From the NCBI GenBank assembly GCA_017527435.1, contig JAFXQB010000009.1:60203-124202 (forward strand): DNA of 64,000 nt, in the 5' to 3' direction. The position numbers and the translations under genes are program-made. Under the pieces are notes generated by a model, which was not told the DNA's origin, did no database searches, and worked only from the letters and a program-made list of their open reading frames with translations. The first letter of the stretch is position 1. The number at the start of each line of letters is the position of its first letter. The DNA comes from Salinivirgaceae bacterium (GTDB taxonomy: Bacteria > Bacteroidota > Bacteroidia > Bacteroidales > SZUA-534). Shown here piece by piece: positions 46,638 through 53,559 of this stretch.

Positions 46638-46976
46638 TTACTGACGGTTGGCGGTGTGCAGTTCTTCGAGAAGGTGAATGAGTTTTGCGGCTTTGTCTGA
46701 TTCCAAATCGCCGACATTTAGGTTGATATTGATTTGTTGCGGGCCGAGAGTTGTTTTTATGCCGTAGCACAACGCTAAATCGTCTAAAAAGTTGTGGTTC
46801 AGGGCTGTGCTTATATCAATGAGTTGCTTGACATCGATTGTGCTGCGTCCAAAAATGAAATAGATGTTAGACCGCCCGCAATTTATGCGCCGCGCAAATT
46901 CTGCCACGCTCAACCCGCTCTCGTCGAAAACGGATTTGATTAATTGCCCAATGTGAAGATTCTGCTGCGTGGCCAT
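46638..46976 (-). CDS. XRE-type helix-turn-helix regulator
   Basis: 112 residues. An N-terminal Cro/CI-type HTH (IGQLIKSVFDESGLSVAEFARRINCGRSNIYFIFGRSTIDVKQLIDISTAL) covers about residues 8-60, and a C-terminal linker with a short helix follows (KAAKLIHLLEELHTANRQ), perhaps for dimerisation. No toxin is adjacent on its downstream side. It is preceded by a leader of about 240 bases that is highly structured and contains an attenuator-like arrangement (separate entries), so its expression is probably controlled after initiation. The ATG at 46976 has no clear Shine-Dalgarno. Confidence 0.85.
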   Translation of the reverse strand: MATQQNLHIGQLIKSVFDESGLSVAEFARRINCGRSNIYFIFGRSTIDVKQLIDISTALNHNFLDDLALCYGIKTTLGPQQININLNVGDLESDKAAKLIHLLEELHTANRQ

Positions 46977-46995
46977 TACGTTATCATTTTACAAT

Positions 46996-47041
46996 AAAAA
47001 AGCGTGGAAGTCATAACTTGCCGACATCCAGGCTTTCCACG
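46996..47041 (-). terminator. Terminator-like hairpin in the XRE leader (possible attenuator)
   Basis: On the minus strand CGTGGAAAG (47041-47033) pairs with CTTCCACG (47010-47003, one bulged A), then CTTTTTATTG follows. It ends 20 bases before the XRE start. The left arm can instead pair with TTTCCAC (47132-47126) inside the upstream long hairpin, so the two folds exclude each other. Confidence 0.5.
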
Positions 47042-47145
47042 GCCCATACTCTCAACAAGTTTTCCACGCCATCCAGCAATGGCGTAATGGAAACTTATTC
47101 TTGAGAGTGCGTCATAAAGACAATTGTGGAAATTTGGATGTCAAG
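47017..47145 (-). ncRNA. Long nested hairpin, candidate structured leader RNA
   Basis: Five nested pairings: GACATCCA (47023-47030) with TGGATGTC (47135-47142); TTTCCAC (47034-47040) with GTGGAAA (47126-47132); ACTCTCAA (47048-47055) with TTGAGAGT (47101-47108); AAGTTTTCCA (47057-47066) with TGGAAACTT (47088-47096, one bulge); CGCCAT (47067-47072) with ATGGCG (47079-47084). That is about 38 base pairs in 120 bases with a 6-base loop. I recognise no known riboswitch or RNA family. It could also be a MITE-like palindromic insertion. Confidence 0.55.
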
Positions 47146-47221
47146 AATAGCCTCTAATCGCTATTTTAATATGTCAAAATATTGTTTCTGTTTACATTAT
47201 GTGTTTTAATCGTTTTTTTTG

Positions 47222-47229
47222 CAAAGATA
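47222..47229 (-). promoter_or_regulatory. -7 promoter element (TATCTTTG) of the XRE leader
   Basis: Perfect TAnnTTTG on the minus strand. A start a few bases downstream would place the long hairpin and the terminator-like hairpin in a 5' leader of about 240 bases ahead of the XRE gene. Confidence 0.55.
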
Positions 47230-47300
47230 TTAATTGTAAAACATTTGCTAACGGAATTGTTTTAAATCGGTGTGTGGCGGAAGTGCTTTGTTAAGCCCAA

Positions 47301-47828
47301 CTAACAAATATCTAAATACATTGCCCGTGTTTTGGATTCAATATCTTTCGCAGTAAAGAAATTGAAACCATAGTCGGTATAGAATTTCAGAATAGCGGGC
47401 GTGTTGTATGCGTCAACTGTCAGGAATCGGCACCCCGAAAACTGCTCGTCGCTCAACAGGTGCTTTAAAATGAAATCGAGAATGGCCGATGCGTATCCTT
47501 GATTTTTATAGTTGGTATTGGTAGCCAAACAACCTATCTTGATTGCCGGATAACTTTTTCGGTGCTTTTCGTTTCTAATGTTGCGGTTAATCCTGTTCCA
47601 GATTTTCTTTTCATCAACCGACATCGAGATTTTGTCGTTCAGAATGGTGCAATATGAAATTGTGGCTTGCTCGTTTTCAATCAAATAGGTTACACCCATT
47701 TTTTCGGCAAGATATGGTTTGGCGTTTTGAAACAGGAAGTTTTTCAGGTCAGTCTCTATTTCCGAATCGCCACAGTCAAATGATTTGATTGCGTGCTCGT
47801 CGGTCAGTTTAACAAACGATTCGCTCAT
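47301..47828 (-). CDS. GNAT acetyltransferase, TacT/AtaT-like (possible toxin)
   Basis: 175 residues of the GNAT fold. The N-terminus IKSFDCGDSEIETDLKNFL and AKPYLAEKMGVTYLIEN follows the FxCG..ELdxFL...A pattern of acetyltransferase toxins. The acetyl-CoA loop is NTNYKNQGYASAILDFIL, and the catalytic Tyr region FYTDYGFNFF is near the C-terminus. TacT/AtaT toxins acetylate aminoacyl-tRNA and are paired with a small antitoxin gene just upstream. Here a 53-residue gene ends 4 bases before the ATG. Toxin function is inferred from this layout. Confidence 0.78.
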   Translation of the reverse strand: MSESFVKLTDEHAIKSFDCGDSEIETDLKNFLFQNAKPYLAEKMGVTYLIENEQATISYCTILNDKISMSVDEKKIWNRINRNIRNEKHRKSYPAIKIGCLATNTNYKNQGYASAILDFILKHLLSDEQFSGCRFLTVDAYNTPAILKFYTDYGFNFFTAKDIESKTRAMYLDIC

Positions 47829-47832
47829 CTAT

Positions 47833-47994
47833 CTATTTGATTTTGAACGATGCAATACGGCATAGGTATTCATAGTTTTTCTCCATACGTTCCTGCCTCT
47901 TTTTGTCAGTTTTCTTTTTTGAGTAAAGATTGCGGACAAAATTTTCAGCATCAACGCCTTTCAAAACCGGTGTGTCTTTAATTACGTGTGCCAT
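47833..47994 (-). CDS. Small basic protein, probable antitoxin partner of the GNAT gene
   Basis: 53 residues from the ATG at 47994 (an in-frame ATG at 48000 would add Met-Ala). It begins MAHVIKDTPVLKGVDAENF and continues with VRNLYSKKKTDKKRQERMEKN and a short tail. The pattern P.L.G.DAE.F is, from memory, common to small Bacteroidota proteins encoded just before GNAT genes. It is highly charged and helical and lacks a classic RHH or HTH that I can point to. The stop (47833-47835) is 4 bases before the GNAT start, so translation is coupled. The preceding -7 element at 48015 supports it as a real gene. Confidence 0.65.
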   Translation of the reverse strand: MAHVIKDTPVLKGVDAENFVRNLYSKKKTDKKRQERMEKNYEYLCRIASFKIK

Positions 47995-48014
47995 AGCCAT
48001 TTGTTTATTTCGCC

Positions 48015-48022
48015 CAAAGGTA
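48015..48022 (-). promoter_or_regulatory. -7 promoter element (TACCTTTG) of the small gene-GNAT operon
   Basis: Perfect TAnnTTTG on the minus strand, 20 bases before the ATG at 47994. Confidence 0.55.
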
Positions 48023-48092
48023 CTAATTCCGATACAAAATTAGCAAGTATCTCAACATAAAATGAAATTTTGTTGAGCGTTGCATATAAATC

Positions 48093-48110
48093 TGCACTTC
48101 GCGAAGTGCA
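48093..48110. repeat. Perfect palindrome TGCACTTCGCGAAGTGCA
   Basis: 18-bp perfect palindrome, the first of two copies 33 bases apart centre to centre. It lies 71-88 bases upstream of the -7 element of the GNAT operon and just beyond the end of the 48157 gene. Could be an operator or part of a paired terminator. Confidence 0.7.
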
Positions 48111-48124
48111 AAATTTCGGCAAAA

Positions 48125-48144
48125 TTGCACTTCGCGAAGTGCAA
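48125..48144. repeat. Perfect palindrome TTGCACTTCGCGAAGTGCAA
   Basis: 20-bp perfect palindrome with the same 18-bp core as the copy at 48093. It lies 13 bases beyond the stop codon of the receiver/ATP-grasp gene. Confidence 0.7.
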
Positions 48145-48156
48145 TTAATCAGATCC

Positions 48157-51100
48157 TTAATCCACACAAATCCCCGCCACCTTCTCTTTACCGTCCATCA
48201 CAACGGTGACGGGGTGGTTGAAGCGGATATGGCGGAAATGTTTTGTGGCGTGTATTGTTTCCTGATTGTCAAGCACTTCCCAACGGATAAAACTCTTTGC
48301 CGAGTGGTTCTGTACTGCAAAATAGCCAATGTTCATCGATGTGACATTGTGGAAGAAATGCGAGCCAAGCGAAAAGTCGAGCGGATAGTCGTTCAGGCCG
48401 ATTTCCACAATCACGCGAGCGTTCGAAATCTGCGACCAATCGACGGGAACGCCCAGAAAACGGTCGCTTGAGCCCCAACGCCCAGGACCAATCAAGATGT
48501 ACTTGCGGCCTTCTTCAATCATCATTGTGTTCAGGCGGTTGATTTCTTCGGCCATTTCAATGGTTTCCAGCTTGTTAAACTTCTCGTTATCAATGTAAAT
48601 CACGTCTTCAATGTCATTTAGCGTGCCGTTGCCCAGACTCTGCTGCGTGTAGAGCCACAGCCGCTCTTTCTGCTCAAAAATGTTGCAGTCGGTCTCAATG
48701 GTGTTTGCGCCCACAAGTGGCTTAATCTGAAGCAGATAGAACGATGGCTTGCCGTCAAGGCCAGGCGTCAGGTTCACGGCGTACTCAATCTCGACAGGCG
48801 AGCCGAACGCGTCGCGGACGGTGGCCAGAATGGTGTCGATGGTCTCGGCCAGCGGGAAGTAGTTATATTGCAGAATATCAGCAAAATTCAGCACTCGCGG
48901 CCCGTAGCCGTCGGTTCCAGGCCTAACGGTGTCATTATCAGCATTGTAAACCGATGCCAAATGCTTCAGCGTGCCGTGCTCTTCGGCGTCGTAGATGTCA
49001 ACCATTTTCACGGCCGCCAGTTCGCCGTCGGCCAGAAAATCGGGGTCGGTGTTGGTCAGGTCGAGCGCGTAGAACTGCGTCTGCGTGGTCTGCAGCAGCG
49101 ACTGCGTGGTGTACATTGACACCTTCGGGTAGCGCGGCGAGAATCGGTAGGCTTTCCACCCGTCGACCACGTAACTGCCTAATCCCATTGCAATTACGGC
49201 GTAACCTTCTTCGGGCTTCATATCGGCAATGGGGTAGAAATTGTACGACTGCGCCACGCCGCTGATGTGCGGATAATAGTAGTTACCAAATTGAGTTCCA
49301 ACAAGTTCCTGAATAATGACGGCCATTTTCTCGCCTTCAATCTTGTGGTTGATGGCGTTGAAATAGCCCCGCGCTTGGTCGGAATAGACTGACGCATAGA
49401 CCAGTTTGATGGCGTCGCAAACCAGTTGGAAGGTCTTTTCCTTGTTCTCGCCGTTGGGCACGATGTAAGTATCGAAAACGCCAGCAAATGGCTGATTGAT
49501 AGAATCTTCCGATGTGCTTGACGAGCGCACTACAAGCGGTTTGTCAATATGGTTAACAAAATCGCGCACGCGCCGCTCAAGTTCCAGGCTCAAATTGCTG
49601 TAGTAGAACAATTCGCGCAGGCGCTGATACGATACTTCGGGGTCGATAACCTTGACATACAGTTTGTTACGTTCCATAAAAGTGTCAAACTCGTCGGTGC
49701 CGATGATGACCGTTGTCGGCGTGAGCAGGTTGATGCGCTTGGCCAGGTCGCCCAAATCAAGGTTGTAGATGAGCACGTCGATGAAGGCCAAACCGCGCCC
49801 CTTGCCGCCCATTGTGCCGCCCGCAAAGCGCACAATGTTGTGCTCGTCAACGGTCGAAGTCTCGTCGTACGAGAGCACCTTGCCCTTCTTTTTCTGCTCG
49901 CGATAGACGCGGATGGCGTTCAGCACGTCCTGCCGCGACTGCTCAATGTCGTTTCGGTCTTCCAGCCGCATAGCGTTGATGGTCCGCGCCAGTTGGATTT
50001 CGCCGCGCGCCATAAGCCAGATAGAGTACTGATTCTTAATGGCGTGGCGCACAAACGAGTCCTGCGGCACGTCGTGGATGAGCATTTCAAACTCACGCAG
50101 CGAGTGGGCCACCCCAATGTCCTTGCCGTCCTTGGTTCGGAACAGAAAATCGCCGTAGCCCAGATACTTAATCAGGTGGCGGCGCAGGTCGTCGAACAGG
50201 GTTGCGCTGTTTTTGTTGATGAAGAAAATCTTGTTTTCCGATGCGTTCTCAAGTTGCACGTCTTCAGTCGATTGCAGAATCACAGGCACGCTGAAGACCT
50301 GCTCGCGCATATATTTCACAAACTTCAGCCCCGCCTGCTTGTCGGGCTTGCCGCCCCAGTCGAACTCAACGTCAGAAATCACGCACAGCAGAAAGTCCTT
50401 GTATTTGTTGAAGATAGCGATGGCTTCTTCGTAATTCCGCGCGTGCAGAATCTTCGGCCGCGACCGAATTTTTGTGATTTTATTCAGTTCGTTCTTCTCA
50501 ACTTCGGGCAGCAGTTTCTGCACTTGGTCGAACACAATTGAGTACAGAATCTGCAGATAACGAGAGTAATACGACGGCGAGTCTTCAATTAGCAGAATCA
50601 CGCGAACCAGGCCCACCTTGGTGTCGTTGGCCACATTCACGCTGTCTTCTATCGACTTGACAATGGCGAAGATAATCGACGTGTCGCCCGTCCACACAAA
50701 CATTTTGTCGACCGAAGTGATGGTGGGTATCAGATTGTTGAAGTATTTCTCGTCATCCTTTTTATTTATAAGCAGATAGACGGGAATCGAGTCGTTCATT
50801 TCCTTTATTTTGGCGCTCAAGGCGATGGGCGACTCGCGGTCGATTCCAACCATTAGAATCACAAGGTCGATGGGCGTGGTTTCGAGAATCTCGAGCGCGT
50901 CTTCTTCCGACGAAACGCCCGTGATTCGCGGCAGCGAGAAAAGGCTGTATTGGTAGATTTCGCCCATAAACTTCTCGAAAAACGTGTCGTCGTTCTCGAG
51001 CAGAAAGGCGTCGTAAAGTGTTGATACAAAGAGAATATGCTTGATTTTGTACTTCATCATATCAAGATAGACGTACTTGTCCATCATTTGTTGGTTGAAG

Positions 51101-51954
51101 TACTGCTGAAGCGGCTTGTGCTCTTTCGAAAGCGAGCGCCGAAGTTGGTCGGTGCGGTGCTGCTGCACGTCGATGACGGCCTTTTGCAGGATTATCTCGC
51201 TGCCTTTGAAACTGTTAAGGTAGCCCGTGATGAGCCTTGCAATGTTGGCAAGCAGGTTGCGCTCTTCGGGCAAGAAAACGGGCTCGCCGCTCTGCTCAAA
51301 ATCGCGCAGATAGTAAATCTCAATGCTCCCTTTTTTGTTGTCGATGGTCGCAAATTGCTCATTCATACCCCATTGCGTTACCATAAAATTCAGGCTCGTG
51401 TATTGTTTGTCCTGAAATTTTATGCGCGCCGCAGCCCAATCGTTATGCAGCCACGCGCGGGGCAGCATATTGCAGATACTCTGCAGCGTCTCGTCGATGG
51501 GCAGTCCGTGCTTCACAATCTGCGTGGTGTAGTTGATGGCGTCCAACTCTTTGATTCTCTCGCGGTTCTGCACTTTAATGTCGGCATATTTGAGCCGCAT
51601 TACTTGTGTGGCGATAATGTCGGCAACGCACTCAATATACTGATTGTCAGCCGCATCGCTCACATTGCGCGCCGTCGGCCACGACACGTTGACAGAGCCC
51701 TTCACTTCGCCCACAATCTCCACGGGCACCGATATGCGCTCTGCAGCGTCAGCCGCCAGCCCGTTGGTGTAACTGATGCCCTTGTAAACTATCGACACAA
51801 AAACACCGTCGGTTGCGTCGAAGCCCGCGGCCACGGTATTGGCCACATATTGCAGCATCGAGTTGCGGTCGGCAAACTGCGACGCTTCGGCCGTCATCAG
51901 TCCTATGGTGGCTAACATTTTGTCAGTCAGAAGGTTTTGTGAGTGCTGTTCCAT
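48157..51954 (-). CDS. Receiver-PEP/pyruvate-binding (PPDK N-terminal) fusion protein
   Basis: 1265 residues, cytoplasmic. Parts: GAF-like region ~1-255; helical linker; a degenerate receiver ~300-440 (HILFVSTLYDAFLLE, DLVILMVGID without an acceptor Asp); a complete receiver ~448-610 with acidic pair LLIEDSPSYYS, acceptor CVISDVEFD near 526, Ser/Thr in ILQSTEDV and Lys in FFINKNS; then an ATP-grasp domain of the PEP synthase/PPDK type ~705-1080 (GGTMGGKGRGLAFIDVLI, VVRSSSTSEDSINQPFAGVF near 810). A conserved C-terminus follows (ILIGPGRWGSSDRFLGVP near 1160). The swivelling domain with the catalytic His (TSHAA) and the PEP-binding barrel are absent, so it cannot run the whole PPDK reaction. 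Similar proteins exist in Bacteroides without known role. It is the second gene after an MBL hydrolase (3-base gap). Confidence 0.85.
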   Translation of the reverse strand: MEQHSQNLLTDKMLATIGLMTAEASQFADRNSMLQYVANTVAAGFDATDGVFVSIVYKGISYTNGLAADAAERISVPVEIVGEVKGSVNVSWPTARNVSDAADNQYIECVADIIATQVMRLKYADIKVQNRERIKELDAINYTTQIVKHGLPIDETLQSICNMLPRAWLHNDWAAARIKFQDKQYTSLNFMVTQWGMNEQFATIDNKKGSIEIYYLRDFEQSGEPVFLPEERNLLANIARLITGYLNSFKGSEIILQKAVIDVQQHRTDQLRRSLSKEHKPLQQYFNQQMMDKYVYLDMMKYKIKHILFVSTLYDAFLLENDDTFFEKFMGEIYQYSLFSLPRITGVSSEEDALEILETTPIDLVILMVGIDRESPIALSAKIKEMNDSIPVYLLINKKDDEKYFNNLIPTITSVDKMFVWTGDTSIIFAIVKSIEDSVNVANDTKVGLVRVILLIEDSPSYYSRYLQILYSIVFDQVQKLLPEVEKNELNKITKIRSRPKILHARNYEEAIAIFNKYKDFLLCVISDVEFDWGGKPDKQAGLKFVKYMREQVFSVPVILQSTEDVQLENASENKIFFINKNSATLFDDLRRHLIKYLGYGDFLFRTKDGKDIGVAHSLREFEMLIHDVPQDSFVRHAIKNQYSIWLMARGEIQLARTINAMRLEDRNDIEQSRQDVLNAIRVYREQKKKGKVLSYDETSTVDEHNIVRFAGGTMGGKGRGLAFIDVLIYNLDLGDLAKRINLLTPTTVIIGTDEFDTFMERNKLYVKVIDPEVSYQRLRELFYYSNLSLELERRVRDFVNHIDKPLVVRSSSTSEDSINQPFAGVFDTYIVPNGENKEKTFQLVCDAIKLVYASVYSDQARGYFNAINHKIEGEKMAVIIQELVGTQFGNYYYPHISGVAQSYNFYPIADMKPEEGYAVIAMGLGSYVVDGWKAYRFSPRYPKVSMYTTQSLLQTTQTQFYALDLTNTDPDFLADGELAAVKMVDIYDAEEHGTLKHLASVYNADNDTVRPGTDGYGPRVLNFADILQYNYFPLAETIDTILATVRDAFGSPVEIEYAVNLTPGLDGKPSFYLLQIKPLVGANTIETDCNIFEQKERLWLYTQQSLGNGTLNDIEDVIYIDNEKFNKLETIEMAEEINRLNTMMIEEGRKYILIGPGRWGSSDRFLGVPVDWSQISNARVIVEIGLNDYPLDFSLGSHFFHNVTSMNIGYFAVQNHSAKSFIRWEVLDNQETIHATKHFRHIRFNHPVTVVMDGKEKVAGICVD

Positions 51955-51957
51955 AGT

Positions 51958-52593
51958 TTATTGCAGATAAGGGTTGTTGGTGCGTTCAAATCCGATTGAC
52001 GTCTGCAAGCCGTGGCCAGGCAGAACTGCGGTGTCGTCGGGCAGGGTAAGCAGTTGGTTTTTAATCGATTCGATGAGTTGCTGCTCGTCGCCGCCAGGCA
52101 GGTCGGCGCGGCCTATGCTGTTGAAAAACAGCGTGTCACCGCTGAAAAGCAGATTGTCGGCCTTGCTGTAGAGCGCCACGCCGCCCTGCGAGTGTCCAGG
52201 CGTGCTCAACACTTTCAGTTCCGAATGGCCGAAACGAACAGTGTCGCCATTGCTGTAAAAATTTGTAGGATAGGCCACTGCACGCTCGCCGAAGCCGTAA
52301 CTCTCGCAGATGTGGCCGAAATTCTCAATCCAAGCCAGGTCGGCGGCGTGGCAGTAGATTTGCGGCTGATACTGCTGCGCCACCCAGTCGAGCCCGAAAA
52401 TATGGTCCCAATGGCAGTGTGTGCACAGCACCGCCTTGACAGTCAGGCCTTTGCCGATGACAAAATCGTCCAGAGCCGCATTCTCACGCTCATTGAAATT
52501 GCCCGCATCAATGATGACCGCTTCGCCAGTCTCGTCGTAAACAACGTAGGTGTTTTCCTGTATCGGATTGAAAACGAATTGTTTGTATTCCAT
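51958..52593 (-). CDS. MBL-fold hydrolase, glyoxalase II-like
   Basis: 211 residues from the ATG at 52593; the frame is open to 52671, but those 26 residues have no similarity to the family. Zinc ligands: THCHWDHIFG (HxHxDH), His in STPGHSQGGVALYS, Asp in FSGDTLFFNSIGRADLPGG, and His in VLPGHG. It resembles hydroxyacylglutathione hydrolase-like proteins that cleave thioesters. The true substrate is unknown because Bacteroidota generally lack glutathione. Cotranscribed with the receiver/ATP-grasp gene. A near -7 element (TATTTTCG on the minus strand) lies at 52615-52622. Confidence 0.9.
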   Translation of the reverse strand: MEYKQFVFNPIQENTYVVYDETGEAVIIDAGNFNERENAALDDFVIGKGLTVKAVLCTHCHWDHIFGLDWVAQQYQPQIYCHAADLAWIENFGHICESYGFGERAVAYPTNFYSNGDTVRFGHSELKVLSTPGHSQGGVALYSKADNLLFSGDTLFFNSIGRADLPGGDEQQLIESIKNQLLTLPDDTAVLPGHGLQTSIGFERTNNPYLQ

Positions 52594-52686
52594 TGCCAAA
52601 ATCAGTTTTGAAAACGAAAATAACGAAAAATTTGGCAAAGCAACCAATCTCTCACAAACAGCGTCTTGCAATTGGTTTTGTTTTCC

Positions 52687-52694
52687 TAACTTTG
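52687..52694 (+). promoter_or_regulatory. -7 promoter element (TAACTTTG) of membrane-protein gene
   Basis: Perfect TAnnTTTG, 38 bases before the ATG at 52733 and only 4 bases before a 15-codon upstream frame that starts at 52699. Confidence 0.5.
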
Positions 52695-52732
52695 GCCTAT
52701 GACAACTTTGCGGACACCTTTAAGGAAAATGT

Positions 52733-53221
52733 ATGAAGAAGGATAATAAGAGGTTTAAAAGCAAAAGAGAGCAATTGTTCGAATTATTATTTTTCAGTAC
52801 AATGTGCCTATTCGGATTATATATAATAATTGACACAATTGTAAGTAGTGAAGAAGAATTAATTGCGTCTATAATGGATAGGGAACTTATTGGTGGTAGT
52901 GGACAGCGTGGAGCAATTGCATTACAGCAATTTGTGGTCAGCAATTTTGGGAAAAAAGGTTTTTTGATTTTCATTGGACTATGTGAATTATTAATGTTAT
53001 CAGAATTGTTGCCTAGAATTTCAGCATACCGCCGTTTCAAAGAACGAGAGCGAGAAATCCGCGAAGGCTTGCGCGCCCCCGATGACTATGTGGATGATTA
53101 CGAGCGTGCGCCACTTTGGAGAAAAATTGTAAACCTGTTTACCAAAAAACGGAAAAAGAAATATCCTTCGGAGCGCACGATGCGCGATTCTCTAAAGAAA
53201 AACAAATACTATAAGGAATAG
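52733..53221 (+). CDS. Small membrane protein of unknown function
   Basis: 162 residues. Two membrane segments, ~16-38 (ELLFFSTMCLFGLYIIIDTIV) and ~75-92 (GFLIFIGLCELLMLSELL), flank a polar loop. The C-terminal ~70 residues are very charged (RFKEREREIREGLRAP, FTKKRKKKYPSERTMRDSLKKNKYYKE). AAGGAAAAT lies just before the ATG as a weak ribosome site. No family recognised. The composition of the first half is more AT-rich than its neighbours. Confidence 0.7.
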   Translation: MKKDNKRFKSKREQLFELLFFSTMCLFGLYIIIDTIVSSEEELIASIMDRELIGGSGQRGAIALQQFVVSNFGKKGFLIFIGLCELLMLSELLPRISAYRRFKEREREIREGLRAPDDYVDDYERAPLWRKIVNLFTKKRKKKYPSERTMRDSLKKNKYYKE

Positions 53222-53233
53222 AAAATCTGTGTT

Positions 53234-53249
53234 CCCGATTTCTATCGGG
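53234..53249. repeat. Palindrome CCCGATTTCTATCGGG, copy 3
   Basis: Imperfect 16-bp palindrome of the same family as 37996. It is followed by ACTGCGTTCAAAAATC, which recurs almost unchanged after the copy at 53455. Confidence 0.6.
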
Positions 53250-53261
53250 ACTGCGTTCAAA

Positions 53262-53297
53262 AATCTGTGTAATCAGTGTAATCAGTGTAATCAGTGC
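53262..53297. repeat. Tandem repeat, four 9-bp units AATCAGTGT
   Basis: Units AATCTGTGT, AATCAGTGT, AATCAGTGT, AATCAGTGC. A looser relative (ATCAGTGTTTTCTGTGTCAT) is seen near 27262. Confidence 0.7.
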
Positions 53298-53349
53298 GAA
53301 AATAAGACGTGGTTGTCGGTCTTGCAGGTTTAAATCGGGTGCGCAAAAC

Positions 53350-53377
53350 GTAGAGACGCGGCGCGCCACGTCTCTAC
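53350..53377. repeat. Palindrome GTAGAGACG...CGTCTCTAC, copy 3 of the GGACG family
   Basis: 28 bp: GTAGAGACG-C-GGC-GC-GCC-A-CGTCTCTAC. Outer arms are 9 bp; the inner arms are the same as in the copy at 34404. Confidence 0.65.
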
Positions 53378-53439
53378 AGACGGCGATGGCACCATTTGTG
53401 TTTCCGTATAAATCTGCGCCAATCCGTTCAATCTGCGTT

Positions 53440-53470
53440 CCCGATAGCTATCGTCCCGATAACTATCGGG
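53440..53470. repeat. Palindromes of the CCCGATAGCTATCGGG family, tandem copies 4 and 5
   Basis: CCCGATAGCTATCG at 53440-53453 is followed directly by CCCGATAACTATCGGG at 53455-53470; then ACTGCGTTTAAAAAAATC. Confidence 0.65.
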
Positions 53471-53551
53471 ACTGCGTTTAAAAAAATCAGTGCGCAATCG
53501 GAGGCGCGGCAATGAAAGATGAAATAAGATACTTTGTTTGAAAAGTATTTT

Positions 53552-53559
53552 TAAATTTG
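53552..53559 (+). promoter_or_regulatory. -7 promoter element (TAAATTTG) of GH43 gene
   Basis: Perfect TAnnTTTG, 39 bases before the ATG at 53599; TTTGTTTG lies 11-15 bases upstream as a possible -33 element. Confidence 0.5.

Larger units (their letters stand above)
46977..47300. other. Intergenic region: structured leader of the XRE gene
   Basis: 324 bases without a gene. They hold, from right to left on the minus strand, a -7 element (47222-47229), a long nested hairpin (47017-47145) and a terminator-like hairpin with T run (46996-47041). No protein frame longer than a few codons fits the transcript; the only one noted is a 6-codon ATG frame at 47115-47095. Confidence 0.6.

Noticed and set aside
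47017..47145. Integron attC site as explanation for the long hairpin
   Set aside because: The outer ends do not match the RYYYAAC/GTTRRRY core sites and no integrase or cassette array is present.
48093..48144. CRISPR array
   Set aside because: Only two palindromic units with one 14-base gap; no cas genes; palindromes suggest operators or REP-type repeats.
47982..48167. Minus-strand frame of 61 codons over the palindromes
   Set aside because: Its sequence is the translation of the repeated palindrome (CTSRSA twice); not a protein.
49549..50541. 330-residue plus-strand frame within the receiver/ATP-grasp gene
   Set aside because: Shadow of the real gene; no recognisable motif and no promoter or start context.
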